Shown here: in pieces, positions 47,581-59,916 of the stretch
Numbering within the stretch: position 1 is the stretch's first letter
Layout of the letters: the number at the start of each line of letters is the position of its first letter
Origin: Anopheles merus
Lineage: Eukaryota; Arthropoda; Insecta; Diptera; Culicidae
Length of the DNA: 64,000 nucleotides
Reading direction: 5' to 3'
NCBI RefSeq assembly: GCF_017562075.2
Contig: NC_054082.1
Coordinates: 52,586,181 to 52,650,180, forward strand
The notes under the pieces: generated by a model
What the model was told of the DNA's origin: nothing
What the model saw: the letters and a program-made list of their open reading frames with translations, nothing else
Databases searched by the model: none
Position numbers and translations under genes: made by a program

Positions 47581-48941
47581 CCGACAGCGTAGGGAATGCT
47601 GGATCGATCAATCCCATCCCGTGGCAATAGGTGTGTGTGTAGTAGTAGTAGTTTAGCGATAACGTAGGAATAGTAGGTTAAACAAAAGTTAAACAAAAAA
47701 AAAAAAGAATGTAGAAGAAAGGGCTGTGAGCAATCATATTTCGTCTGTATCTCACCTTCTCATTTATTACGCGCGAATTATGCGCAAAACTTCATAATTT
47801 CGTTCTCATCATTCTAACACAACTTACCTTCTTCTGTTTGAAATTCTCCCTGCTATTTGAATTAGCCTATTGTGCCGATTGAGTGTGAAAGCATAATCCC
47901 AACAGTGATTTTTGTTTTGTCGCTGTAAAAACCACATCCCAGAATTAGGGGAAAATTGTCAATTTAATCATTTCAAATCATTTCAACATCTTGTTCCTAC
48001 CGGTGGCATGCTTTTTATTGATAGTGCACTTCCATAACGTGTGTATAGCATAATTTATCCCCATTTAGAGTACAATTTTGTTTTATGTTTTTTTTTACTT
48101 CATGCGTTTGATAAAATAATCCCATTTTGTTTTTTACATACATAATGTTCGTTTTTGCTATGTAAGTTATATATTGACAGATTCTATAGTGCAACCGATA
48201 CATCAGTTTATGTGTACTAGGGTTAAGGGGGAGGTGGATAATATATATTTTTGGAACCGTGCAAAAACACACAAACACACAAATCTTACAGGCAAATAGT
48301 ACAATGGATTGAAAAGAGGCAGGTAAAACACAACACACGCACCGGGATGATAGTGCGTGAGTTCTGTAGCGCATTTTCTTGTAGTAGAGAGGCTAATTGG
48401 TAAATTGTTACGCAAATGTATGTGCAAACCCTAGGCCAAAGTAGAAACGGAATGATTTAGATTCAAAAAGTGCCTCGACTGTGGTAGACAACTGGCAAAC
48501 GGTGAGGTAATATCTCAGGTGATCCGATCATCGAAAACCTTACGCAGATTCACAGTCGTTATTTAGCGCAATTTCATCAGCATGTGTGCAAACGTACGAT
48601 AATTACGATTTATTTTGCTATACATTTCCTATAGAGCACCTTCAAATTGTTGCTGGAAAATCGTTCGCTCGTAACGTTTTCCATTATTGTGTATGCGCAG
48701 GTGGAAAAATAGCTCTTTTATTGACTGCCGGTGTTTAAGCAATTGTAACTACAACCTTTGGTGAGGATTGTGAATCTATGTATATTCGGAAAATGTGTAA
48801 AGACATAGCACATAACGAGAATGTCTCAACTATCAAAAAGGAGAGGAGCAGTACCCTCCCGTAGCTATAAAAAAGTGTTTTGTGCAAGCGTATTGGAAGC
48901 AAAGTGTTTTTCTGTTTCTATTTTAATGGTCAGAAAATAAA
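47581..48941 (+). terminator. 3' UTR of the PPM1D-like gene ending at AATAAA
   Basis: About 1.36 kb of AT-rich sequence after the TGA at 47578-47580. The first good poly(A) signal is AATAAA at 48936-48941. Minus-strand open frames within it are not gene-like. The end meets the LZTR1 3' end from the other strand. Confidence 0.5.
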
Positions 48942-49024
48942 TATTTTAAACTAAAAGATGTATTTCTTTCCACGGTCGAACCGACACAAAACTGTACCAG
49001 TTAGAACAACCATCAATATATAAT

Positions 49025-49030
49025 TTTATT
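49025..49030 (-). terminator. poly(A) signal of LZTR1
   Basis: TTTATT on plus reads AATAAA on minus, 126 bp downstream of the LZTR1 stop codon. It faces the plus-strand signal at 48936-48941, 84 bp away, so the two transcripts end tail to tail with little or no spacer. Confidence 0.55.
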
Positions 49031-49155
49031 ATACTTCATAGTTTGCAACATATTTGATGCGTGCGACAGTTATGGTAAATAAATTACTGCCACGCGAGCA
49101 AAAAGGTAACAGAGTCATCTGGAGGTAAAATCAAGCAAAGTACTACTTACTCAGC

Positions 49156-51796
49156 TCAAATATCGTTGTACTGGCTGATGAATGTGTCGTGGATGCGCTG
49201 CTTGTTTTCCACCTTCATGTCAGCGATTGCCATTATCACGTCCAGCAGTAGCTCCCGTGACAGGTCCTGCATCTTCGGCAGCTTCGCCACCTGGCTAAAG
49301 TTGTGCACGACCATCTTGAGCGCGTAGTTCTTAATGTCTAGCACGTTCATCTTGTCCGAAGCTTCGAGTATCTGCAGCACGTTGTCGTACGTGATGTTAT
49401 TCTCCAGATTGTGCTTACAGAACGCCTGCAGCCGGTTGTTGGCGAACCCATAGAAGCAGGGCGCCTGAAATAGGTAGAGCGAATCCTCCGGTGGCATCTT
49501 GGTGTCACCGTAGTAGATGTACCGTAGCAGCGAATCGAAAGCCTCGAGCGATGGTGAAATATCGCCGATCTGTATGTTGACCGTGTTGTCCGCGGGCATG
49601 AACGAGCGGAACATCGCCTGGAAGTAGGTGCAACGGGCAGCGAGTATGGATTTGTGGGCCGGTATGATCTTCTCTTCCAGCACCAAATTAATGTCACAGA
49701 ACTCTTTGCCACCCGATTTGAGAAACACGGCCATGTCACTCTCGAGCGTGGTGCCGATCGTTTTGTCATACTTCATGTCCGTAGTATGCTTGCTCGGGTT
49801 AAGCCGCTTGCGAATGATTTCCACGATCAGTGGTTTGTCCAGGGCGGCAAATTCAGCCGACATTACGATGTTGTAGAAATGATCCTCCTTCACAATGAAC
49901 CCGAGACAGTAATCCTTGATAAGCGTTAGTCCCATGCGGTCCGCGTTGTACAGCGCATCGAGGACGTTTGACTTTGAAATTTTAAACTCCAGATACTGCA
50001 CGCAAAGCTGCTCCAAACGGGGAATGTTAAACTGCACCGCAAGCTGGTAAACATCCATCATGATGAGTACGAGCTTGTGGCTGAATGGGTCCTTAACTAG
50101 AGCATATTGCGAAAAAGTTGGTAAGTTATTGTGGGTTGCAGTAATGCACTTCGAATAGCCGGGTTTCTTCTAGTCCATCATACTGCGCCATACTTACATA
50201 CAATCCGATCGGTATAGATATAGTTAAGCACTATCTCGAACGCTTCCGGTTGTGCATCCGGCAATTGAACTTCCAGTATCGGCTGCTCCGCCAATCGTAC
50301 ATCGGTCGTTCCAAACAGTTTTTCAAAGTGTAAATTACGCGCATCCCGAGCAGCCCTATAATGGGTTTAAAACGGTTAGCATGTTGCTTTTTTTGCTACA
50401 TTCCACCACCGTCGATATTACTTACAAAATTTTCGACCGTAAAAACTGCGACCGAGCCACTATCATTGCAATGTGGGCGGAAATTTTTACTTCCTCCGTG
50501 CCGACGATGAACTGAACGTCACAAAATTGCCGATTCTGTAAAAACTTCCCAAAGTCGTCGTGCAGTGTGCACTTGGGATAGCTGGAGAACTGGAAGCGGT
50601 ACGTGTCGCCGCTGCGTACGTTATTATCGATCGTACCGCCAAAGATGTACATTGCGTCGCCGATGACGGCTGCTGCGTGGAACAGCCGACCGCTCGGAAT
50701 TTGCGATTCCGGCGCAGGTGTTACAGTCGACCATATCTGGCTGTCCAGATCGTAGCAGTGCAAATCGTTCGGGAGCGTCGAGTCAGCCGCCCCACCAAAC
50801 ACGTACAGGAAGCGATCGTGGTGTACCATCGTGTGGCCGTACCGACGTGCGGGCGGTGGTGGCGCACCGCGAAGTATATGTTCCGTCGATATTCGTCTCC
50901 AGCTGTTTTGATTCGCAAGAGGTAAACGAAAACGCATAATTAAACGCGACATTCGCTATGGCATTTATCGCCTCGTATACGTACGTTTTATCTTTGAAGT
51001 TAAACTGAAACAGTGTGTTGGTAATTTGCAGTCCACTTTGCCCGGAAAAGACGTACATACAGCCGCGGGCAACGGCCACAGGGAAATTACAGCAGGTCGG
51101 TGGTCGGTCTCCTTTCTGTTCCACCTCTTCCCATTGATGCGTTTCACCCTACAATAAGGTCGGATGGGTAAAGGATAAAGAATTATGTTTGTAACGCTTT
51201 CGCACCACTTGGCCCGCACTGCTTACCGTCAGTCGAATGGTCCACATATCGTTTAAACGGGCATTCCCATCATAGCCCGCATATATCCAGAGTTTGCCGT
51301 CGTAAACGGCCGCACCGTGAGCACTGCGTGCCACCGGGGTACGCCCAATAAACTTCCATTCCGTCCACTGCCCGTTCTGGAAGTTGTACTCGAACAGATC
51401 GTTCTTGTTGGTGAGATTCGAGTTCGAGTGAATATCGCCAGTGTACCCTCCGAAGACGAACATCGACGTACCGTGCACCACGGCCGAATGGTGGTATCGG
51501 GGTGCTGGAGGAGTCCCGGTAGCAAACGCCCTGCCCCACGATTTGTCTTTCACGCCGAAGCGGATCAAATCGTTCAACATGTTCTTGCCATTGTCCCCGC
51601 CGAAGACGTAGATTGCCTCCTTGTAGGCCACCACCGTGTGTTTCGAGCGACGGGCGCCCACAAATTCATCGCAATCGCTCTCCCGTTTCCACTTGTTGGC
51701 CGTATTGGATATGGGCACATTGGCCGATATTTGCGTGCTCGAGGAGGTACTGGTGCTGCCGATCGACGCAGACGATACGAAGCGCCCTGTGGACAT
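49156..51796 (-). CDS. LZTR1: LZTR1, kelch-BTB CUL3 adaptor for RAS-family GTPases
   Basis: Substrate receptor of a CUL3 ubiquitin ligase that, in flies and mammals, targets RAS-family GTPases (RIT1, MRAS, RAS) and so limits MAPK signalling. Five exons join in phase: 51796-51227, 51148-50985, 50902-50426, 50355-50202, 50091-49156, giving 766 residues (human 840). An N-terminal kelch propeller shows DEFVGARRSKHTVVAYKEAI, GTPPAPRYHHSAVV, MFVFGGYTGDIHSNSN, GRTPVARSAHGAAV, GYDGNARLNDMWTI, PPPPARRYGHTMV and GRLFHAAAVIGDAMYIFGG. Two BTB-BACK modules follow: QFCDVQFIVGTEEVKISAHI, then EFCDINLVLEEKIIPAHKSI and LRYIYYGDTKMPPEDSLYLF. It is convergent with the phosphatase gene and divergent from the SKA2-like gene (537 bp shared upstream region). 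Compared with human LZTR1 it lacks the long insert between the later kelch repeats. Confidence 0.95.
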
Positions 51797-52333
51797 GCTT
51801 CGAGCGATCGTACTTGGCCTATTCGCGTAAATACCGTTCTACTTTGCGATGCTTTGTTTCTCCAGTTCAAGTTCACAACAAATCGATAGTTTTGTCTTTT
51901 TTGTTGTTGTTGCCGTTCTGTCTGGATGTGTGGGAAGGCGGCTCCGTTTAAATCATAAAGTTCAGAGCTTTATTCAAAATGCTCCGCTTCTGCGGATTAG
52001 TAGCGCAGCAAATGGCTTATGATCAGCAAATTAATTAATACCAGTAAAATACTAACGTTAATTAGTATTTATACAGTTGTTTCCATTTAAAATGCACATC
52101 AAACCGCAATTGAAACAAACCGATGACTGGCAACACTGCCAACATTTTATTAACCACTTTTTTTGTTTTAACTTTGACAGAAGCTGCCAGGACCTTTTTG
52201 CTCAAGCGTTGAAAACAAAAAAAAAACTCTTTGGAAAAGTTTGTTGCGATGCTTAGTGCGCTATTAAAGTAGGAATTTTTAGTGTGATAATCTGCGAGTG
52301 GAATTGTAAAACGTTGTTTTTAATGTAGTAACC
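51797..52333. promoter_or_regulatory. shared divergent promoter of LZTR1 and the SKA2-like gene
   Basis: 537 bp between the LZTR1 start codon (minus, 51796) and the next start codon (plus, 52334). It must hold both 5' UTRs and both core promoters. No TATA box is evident at a fitting position on either side. There are T/A-rich tracts in the middle and no other feature. Confidence 0.5.
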
Positions 52334-52913
52334 ATGATCTCGAACGCTTTGTGCGATCTGGAGAAATGCGTAAGTCCGAACTGGTGGTGCATTTTTTTTC
52401 TCCTTTTCCTTGCTGCGGTTGACGCCTTCTTTTGCTTGTGCCGATGTTTTCCCGTAGGTGTACACGGCCGGAGTCCAGCTCGATTCACTGGCCGTGAAAT
52501 TGACGGATGTGGAGCGCAATCTGGACGAAAATGAGCTAGAAACGATCGAAAATGAGTCAGTGATGGAGTTGCTGGAGTCCGTGACGGAGGTCAAGAACGA
52601 GTACCAGAATCTGCGCAAAGATTTGCAGGAGGTGCAGCAGCTGCAGAAGGAAATGACCAACTCGCTGCGCTACCAGTTGCGAAACATGACGCAAACGTTC
52701 CGGGGGCTGAAGAAGAAAATTGAATCCAACTCCATTCCGGTGCACCTTGTGCCTCCACCGGCCGGCTCGTCTTCCCGCAATGCAGGGCACGAAGCGCGTG
52801 ACACCCAACATCACCCGCACCCGCCGCATCTGCTGCCCCAACCAGACCTTACCGTGCACGATCACGGACCGAGGCGTGCCGCGGGCATGCTGAAGAGTGT
52901 CAGTAAGAACTGA
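52334..52913 (+). CDS. SKA2-like coiled-coil protein
   Basis: Two exons, 52334-52369 and 52458-52913, joined at a GTAAGT donor and a CCCGTAG acceptor, encode 163 residues starting MISNALCDLEKCVYTAGVQL. Residues about 10-105 are an alpha-helical, heptad-rich region (ELLESVTEVKNEYQNLRKDL, QQLQKEMTNSLRYQLRNM, FRGLKKKI). The order of features (N-terminal helix, a short acidic loop, LLESVTEVKNEYQNL, then a second helix with basic end) resembles SKA2, a small subunit of the kinetochore SKA complex that couples chromosomes to microtubules. The C-terminal ~50 residues are His/Pro-rich and probably disordered. Sequence identity to SKA2 is low by eye; another small coiled-coil subunit is possible. It shares a divergent promoter with LZTR1. 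Confidence 0.5.
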
Positions 52914-55900
52914 GTAAACCGTTCCCGTGCATCGTTTGGTAAAATTCGAAGCACTATCCTCACTGGTATCGATCAGCTTACTGCAAACATCGCCTGCCGT
53001 TTACTATCGGGCATCACGCATTACGTTCCCATACGTTGATTCCGCAAACGCCACCTAATGGCGTGTGCACACTCACGCAATACGCAATCATCGCCATCAA
53101 CATTCCCCGCTCGATTGAGTCCCCATTGGGCTGACCCCCCGTCCAAGTTTGTATGGATAGCGGCGACAATAGCCTGTCAGAACGGTGCTCCGACTGCCAA
53201 AACGGGTGACGATCCGCTCGCCCGCTCATCATGTATGCGTGTGTGTGTGTGTGTGTGTGTGGCTGTCTGTTTGTTTGTCAATTAATTTAATTTATTTTAT
53301 ATTGCATTCGGTTTCCTTTTGTTCTGGTTTCGTTCGCAATCACAACCGAATGTGGCTTTAAATACCAGCTGCAGCATCATGTTGTCATCATCCAGTCAGT
53401 GTCCTTCATCCTTCATTTTGCCCGCAAGCCGAACACTACAGGCAAACAACCTGTTCGGAACGGAAATTGGAAACTGAAATCCAACCAGCCGATCGTAAAG
53501 AAATCGTTAGAGAATCCCGTTAGCGAATTAGCGAATCCTATGAAAGCATGCATTAAGCTTACATCTCATTCTGACCCATGCAGGAAGTGCAATAGCTTCT
53601 CTTTCCGCTAGGATAGTTGACGAGACCATAGGAGGTCAGTTTTTGAATAGTACAGGGGGTAGCAAGGACGCGAGCAATGGTTCCAAATGTTTTGAAACTA
53701 GAGTGACCAGAGAGGAAACAACACGCACGAATAACCATGATATATCCGACGCAGTTGAAACCAAGTACTCGTACAGTAGGTTTGCATCTTCTTTTCCTTT
53801 GTGTTAAATCTGTTTGCATGCTTTCATGTCATCCTGCATGTGTTTTATACAAGAATCATCTAAAAGTTATGTTTTGAGTCAATTTGTAATTCAAATGAAA
53901 ACATATTTTCCATGTGTTTTTAGTTTTACACAGTTTAACCTTTACCCTATGCACGTTTTGCATGATTTTGTAGACGATAATGTTCTCTTGCATTGCAATG
54001 TTAAATTAGGTTTTAGAACAAAGGGTAGTAGTGCGTGTTAATGCCCCCAGCACTGTAGTAACGTTCAAATGCACCTTTTGTGCACCCAGTATACACACCA
54101 GAACAAGCTCTCACGTGCGCAAAAATATATGTCTTAACTATATTCTAAAGCATTTAAAAGATAATTAGTATACACGTAGCTCATTTCATGTGCTAGTTGA
54201 AAAAGTGCAAAGTTCAACTGTATTTGATGCAATGTTAAAATGTAGCGTAAGCAAACGTTAGACGTAAAGTAATATCGAGTGAGTGTTACGTAGATTTGGT
54301 TTTCTATCGCATCTATTTGCATCGTACTGTTTGTGTAGTTGAACGAACAGTTACCAACCTGTATCTTTTGAGCACTTTATTTTTTGTATTATTAACGTTT
54401 TTACCATTGTTTGTAAAATGAAATGCTCGAACTTGAGTTTATGCCTTCAATCGTGTCATAGAATATGCACAGGAACCCATCAAGAACGTACAACCATTTC
54501 CCAGCGCTGTTGTTAAAACATTATAGTACATGCATGAGTAACATTCGCAAACAATGTGCCCCCATCAGCTCATTATCATACATCCACATACTGTTGGAAA
54601 ATCATTCGTGGCACATCAAGCAAAACTTCGAATTTTTCCGCACGATGTACACCGGAATGCTTGGGGAAAGAAAGCGTGAAGTACGTTAGGATCGAATCAT
54701 GGCTAACCAGTCGTAACCTGTTAATTTGCTTCCAAAACCGAAAACATGAATCGTACTTTGCTCTCTTTGCCCCCGAATAGCTCTCGCTATCCTTCGGGAT
54801 GCATTTCCCACCTTGCGATTATTAGGGTCTCTTGCGAAAACGAGAGACATTTGTCTATTTCTATCTTGTAGGGCAAACGCACGCTCGTGCGGACCTTGCG
54901 TGCACTCTATGGACAATTTGTACCTGACTTGGTTTGGACCGTATTTTACCTAACACATTGGAGAACGTTGCGCGTTAACTACTGCAAACTGTAGCAGGAA
55001 TCGAAGGGGGGGCATCCTTGAATATTACCCAACGGGGAAGGAATTGATCAGAGGAAGCAAAATTCATACTCAAGCATGCACAGCACGAAGATACGCTGCA
55101 TCCTACATCTTAGCATCGGTACTCGGTTCGTATAAATCCAATAATATGTGGTACGCTAATTGATGGTGTAGCAGCTAAAGGAAATTAAAAAAAAGACTGT
55201 AGTTATAAAGCTAACATGTTTAGCTACCGGCACTTGAATGTTAAGATTTTAATAGTAAAATTGAGTAGCACAATATATCCATTTATTACTACACAAATAC
55301 AGCTCTTACTTACACAAATAGCTACCTAAATCTGTACTGTAAACTTGAAAACAATTATGGAACGAGATTTGATTACAACTAATGAACAGATTCGATATTT
55401 CTGAAACTTGAAATCCCATATGACGCTCACTGGACGATTGCTAGTGTTGTTGTTGAAATTCAATGAAACTCTAGGATTTACTGATACACGCGTTATTTCA
55501 AATGTTAATGTTTCCGCTGATAAAACACGTATGTTACGGTACGGATATACTTTCCTCTCACGATCGACACTGATGATTTTATGATTTCCATTTCCAAATC
55601 TGATAATAAATGTTGCAATTGTCAAGTGTATGTAGCAATTTTAATATTTGAGAAGACAATTCAATTATTGAGAAAGTTTCAAATCTCTAAATGCTTACGA
55701 TGATGAAAAATGCGTGCAATTGAACCTATCTTTAATAGAACGGTATTTGAAACCCCTGCAACGTTCATTTCGAATCAACCGCAATTCTAAATTTGCTCAC
55801 TTATGTCAATCTTCTTCCTACCTGCTTCTGACGCCGTTGAAACGTCATATCGTTGCCAACTGATGCGGCCTCTTCCTTTGCCGACCTAGCCGTCATCAGC

Positions 55901-55946
55901 AGATTCAGTGACGAAAGATTTTTACAACAAACAAGTAGCAGCAATA
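52914..55946. other. 3' UTR of the SKA2-like gene and intergenic DNA
   Basis: Three kilobases without a gene-like frame. The first part is GC-balanced and may be 3' UTR. The second part is AT-rich. No canonical AATAAA stands out near the SKA2-like stop. Just before ubiquilin the sequence becomes GC-richer (55850-55910), as expected of its promoter and 5' UTR. Confidence 0.4.
53239..53261. repeat. (GT)n microsatellite
   Basis: About eleven to twelve uninterrupted GT units following ATGTATGC. Confidence 0.95.
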
Positions 55947-58157
55947 ATGGCGGAGAATAGAGCTAGTGGGAAAAAGATCACCATTATGGTGAAAACACCC
56001 AAAGATAGAAAATCGATAGAGATCGAAGATGATGCAGAAATTAAAGATGTAAGTTATTCAGTAGCGACACAAGTGAATTTCCGAACAAGCGATTGCCGCT
56101 CGTGATGGCGGGCGTGTTGACCACAATCTGCAAGCGTCGTACGATGGTGTGGCGTTAAGTGATTCGAGAATTTTCTCCACCTTCGAATCAAACAGTGCGC
56201 TGCGGCAGGTTTGCCGATTTATAAATTTTCTAAATCGATAGAGTATTTATCGTTTTATTGTTACTCCCTGTGGTGGTGCAAATGTGGCTGGCCGAAGACA
56301 AAATGTTGGGCATTTTTGGGGTCGTGCGGAGTGACTCGGAAAAATCGAACAAAAACATGACACATGGGTGTCAGTGTGTGCGTGTGCTCTCTGGTTTGCC
56401 ATTCGCTGGAGCGCGGCTATTGCCTCACTCACACATACACGCACACGCTGACCAGTAGCGATGATGTGAAGGTTGGAAATGCTGCTGCTGCTGGAATGTG
56501 TTTATCACCGCTGGCTGCTATGTGAATTGCTTAATTGAATATAATCCGCACAGAGGGGGGAATCTCTGGCAGAGCAGTGTTTCACGAACGAGCGAATGAT
56601 GCAATTCAAAAATGATGTTGATTTTACTCTCTCCCCTTTCAGCTCAAGGCCATTGTCGCGGAGAAGTTTGAGACCAACCCGGAGCTGGTGTGTTTGATTT
56701 TCGCTGGTAAGATCATGAAGGACACCGACACGCTCAAGACACACAACATCAAGGAGGGTTTGACGGTGTACCTGGTCATAAAGGCGGCCCCCCGTGCGGA
56801 TGCGGAGAGTGCGCGGCGAGCGCCGGCGGATGTGTCGCAAACGCCGTTCGGATTGAATCAGCTCGGCGGTCTCGCCGGACTCAGTGCGCTCGGCGGCAAT
56901 CAGACCAACTTCATGGATTTGCAGTCCCGCATGCAGCACGAGCTGCTCGACAACCCCGACTTGATGCGCACGGTGCTGGACAACCCGCTCGTGCAGCAGA
57001 TGATGAACAACCCGGACACGATGCGCCAGATACTGACCTCGAATCCGCAGATGCAGGAGCTGATGCAACGCAATCCGGAAATTTCGCACATGCTGAACAA
57101 CCCGGAACTGCTGCGACAGACGATGGAATTGGCTCGCAATCCGTCGATGTTGCAGGAGCTGATGCGTTCGCATGATCGTGCCATTTCCAATCTGGAGAGC
57201 GTGCCGGGCGGGTACAGTGCATTGCAGCGAATCTATCGCGACATCCAGGAGCCGATGATGAATGCCACCTTCCGCAATCCGTACTCCGGGACCTCCGAGT
57301 CGGGCAGTACTAGCGGAGGCGGTACCAATCCGCAGCAGGGCACCGAAAATAGAAGCCCTCTGCCGAATCCGTGGAGCAGCGCTAGCAGCGGCACCGGTAG
57401 TGGCAACCGTGGGGCAGCCGGAACCGGCAGTGCTGGCACGGATGCTGCCGGAACTCCGCTCGGACTGCTCAACACACCGGCGATGCAGAGCTTGCTGCAG
57501 CAGATGAGCGACAACCCATCCATTATGTCGAATATGCTGAATTCGCCGGCTACCCGCAGCATGATGGAAGCGTTGGCCGCCGATCCGGCCATGGCCGCGA
57601 ACTTGATGAGCCAAAATCCGCTGCTGGCCAACAGCCCCGGTCTGCAGGAGCAGTTGCGCACGATGATGCCCCAGCTGATGCGGCAGATGCAAAACCCGGA
57701 AGTGCAGCAAATGGTCACCAATCCGCAGGCACTGAATGCGATCCTGCAGATTCAGCAAGGAATGGAACAGTTGCGCTCGGCCGCTCCCGGCCTAATGAGC
57801 ACGATGGGCATTCCGCCGATGCCGGGTGCACCGCCGTCAACTACCGGCTCGGGCGGTACGGGTGCCACGAACACGGCCAGCGCGGCTACCACCGCAACGG
57901 GTGGCGCCGGTGCACAGGCGTCGAACAACGATGCGCTGTTTTCGGAGTTTATGTCCCGCATGATCAACGGGATGGCATCGGGTACGGCTGATACGAACAT
58001 TCCACCGGAGGAGCGCTACCGGCTGCAGCTGGATCAACTGACGGCGATGGGATTTGCTAACCGTGAAGCTAACCTGCAGGCCCTGATTGCTTCCTTCGGC
58101 GACATCAATGCGGCGATCGAGCGATTGCTTGCGCTTGGCCAGCTGTCGCTAAGCTAA
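55947..58157 (+). CDS. Ubqn: ubiquilin (UBL-UBA proteasome shuttle factor)
   Basis: Cytosolic shuttle that binds ubiquitinated or exposed hydrophobic clients through its UBA and STI1 regions and the proteasome through its UBL. Exons 55947-56048 and 56643-58157 join in phase to 538 residues (human ubiquilins about 590-620). The UBL spans residues about 9-80 (KKITIMVKTPKDRKSIEIED, LVCLIFAGKIMKDTDTLKTH, GLTVYLVIK). The first STI1 pair is at about 120-240 (ELLDNPDLMRTVLDNPLVQQ, NPEISHMLNNPELLRQTMEL, IQEPMMNATFRNP). A Gly/Ser/Thr linker follows, then the second STI1 pair at about 300-400 (NPSIMSNMLNSPATRSMMEA, QMQNPEVQQMVTNPQALNAI). The C-terminal UBA is at about 490-538 (RYRLQLDQLTAMGFANREAN, ALIASFGDINAAIERLL). 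The ATG at 55947 precedes the UBL directly; the alternative start upstream lacks an ATG. Confidence 0.96.
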
Positions 58158-59506
58158 CAATGTGCGCCCCTCAACTGAACCGGTGAGCGAAACGACTAGG
58201 GATGACCTTTGCTAACACGTTGCTTCAATATTTTTGTGTCCGATTTGTATCGTTTTGAGGGGGGGGGGGTCCATTCTTCCCTTTGAGGGAAAGGAAGGGT
58301 ACCACACTTTGGATCCGTACGCCGTTGTGTGCAATACACCTGTCCCACGCCGTGCAAGATGTGTTTGTGCACACCAGGAATAGTAATCTTTGCATAATAT
58401 CGCAAGCAACATTGAACAGCAGAAGCGAACGTGTACGAGCATTTCCTTTTTCTTTCTTGTTTTCCTCTTCTATTACATCTGGTAAAGGATATATATATGT
58501 TTCCAATCGAACGGATCGGAGAAAAAAGGGTAGTAATTATTGAACGGAGACAATGATGGAAAACAGGACATAAATTAGATATTCTTTATAAAAAAAAAAC
58601 CTAGCACACAATTCATTTTCCGCAGCAATTGTTAGCGGATCGTGACGCTTAGCGTTTCTGTTTGTATTCTTCATCTGCTGATAGATGATACTCACCGAAC
58701 GGCATTTGCTTTAAGCGTAATGAGCAACAATGTCCTTTCCTTTTTTGATGTTGAAATTTCCTTTTTTGATAAATGTCCAGCAATGTGTCGAAATTAGAAA
58801 CTGACTACAGAGAACTCTAGGATCACCGTAGTACCGTCAATGTTTGCCTGCAATGTGCGCCGTTTAATCGCATCTTTATTTTTGACCAGTGTTTCTGCAT
58901 ACGGCCGATGGTAAACACATTGTACTATGGTTATGTTTTATTGTACTACAAGTGGGGATAAAACGGAATGTAGCAAAATATGGTGGTTGTATGGTAGTGA
59001 GAAGGGTGGATTAATGGTGGATAATGATTGAAAAAAAAAAAACACAGCAATTGGGATTAGCAACAAACTCCTAGTTCCAGAATGCTATCGAAATAAGTCG
59101 CTACAAAAAAATAATAATAATAACACACCTACCCACACATCCTCCTGTTCTTCGTCGTTATTCAATGTAAAACAATGCAAAACATGCAGTAAACACATTT
59201 AGAACACGCCTCTGGAATCTGGGCGCGTACAGCGCGCGCTGCGCACACAACAATACACTTTTATCTTGCTCTGACTCTTGAAACACGAATAGAAAATTTA
59301 ATGAAATAAAAATGCCAGCGAAAAATGGACAGCAAAATCAATAGATTCGAAATGATAAGATTTGTGTGCGTGTGTGTGTGTGTGTGTGTTTGTGGATAGC
59401 GAATGCAAAGCTGCTACTGCTGTGTCTACTTTCTCCCATCCATACCTGCGTCGATGGATAGATATACCTATATACATAAACATAAAGTACTAGTATATTC
59501 AATAAA
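58158..59506 (+). terminator. ubiquilin 3' UTR with candidate poly(A) signals
   Basis: AT-rich non-coding sequence after the ubiquilin stop. AATAAA occurs at 59305-59310 and 59501-59506; the latter, about 1.35 kb from the stop, is the likelier end before DTWD1. It contains a poly(G) run near 58259-58269. Minus-strand frames here are not gene-like. Confidence 0.45.
59363..59390. repeat. (GT)n microsatellite
   Basis: GT dinucleotide run of about 28 bp with one GC interruption, within the presumed ubiquilin 3' UTR. Confidence 0.9.
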
Positions 59507-59916
59507 AAGTTAAACCAACTGCACGGTGCAAGTAATTATGCTTTTATGTCCCTTCTTTTATTTGTATTATTTGTAATTGTCAGTTTCCGGTATATTGTCG
59601 TTATTTTTTAAACTTTTTAAATTTCCACCCTGTTGATTATTTAACAATTGTGTTGTGTGTTTTATTTCAATTTGAATCAACTAAATTTTGCTTCGTACGG
59701 TTGTTTCCACTAAAATTACCTTCCAAACCGAATACGTCCCAATGCAGCATAATGTGTGCCAGGCACTGTGTAACGCCTAACGCTTCGACGCGTTACGCAT
59801 TTGAATTGCGCTAGCAATGTCAAACTCATGTGCAGTTTCGTACAGAATGTAAACAAAACACTGCCAGTATCATCGCTTTGCCACACTTTGCCATTTGCAT
59901 CCGACAAAAAAAGACG

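Noticed and set aside
47007..47696. 229-codon minus-strand open frame
   Set aside because: Antisense of the low-complexity tail of the PPM1D-like gene.
56505..57758. 417-codon open frame on the minus strand
   Set aside because: It is the exact antisense of the ubiquilin coding exon; the codon bias of the Gln/Asn/Met-rich repeats keeps the reverse frame open. No start context, splice sites or domain.
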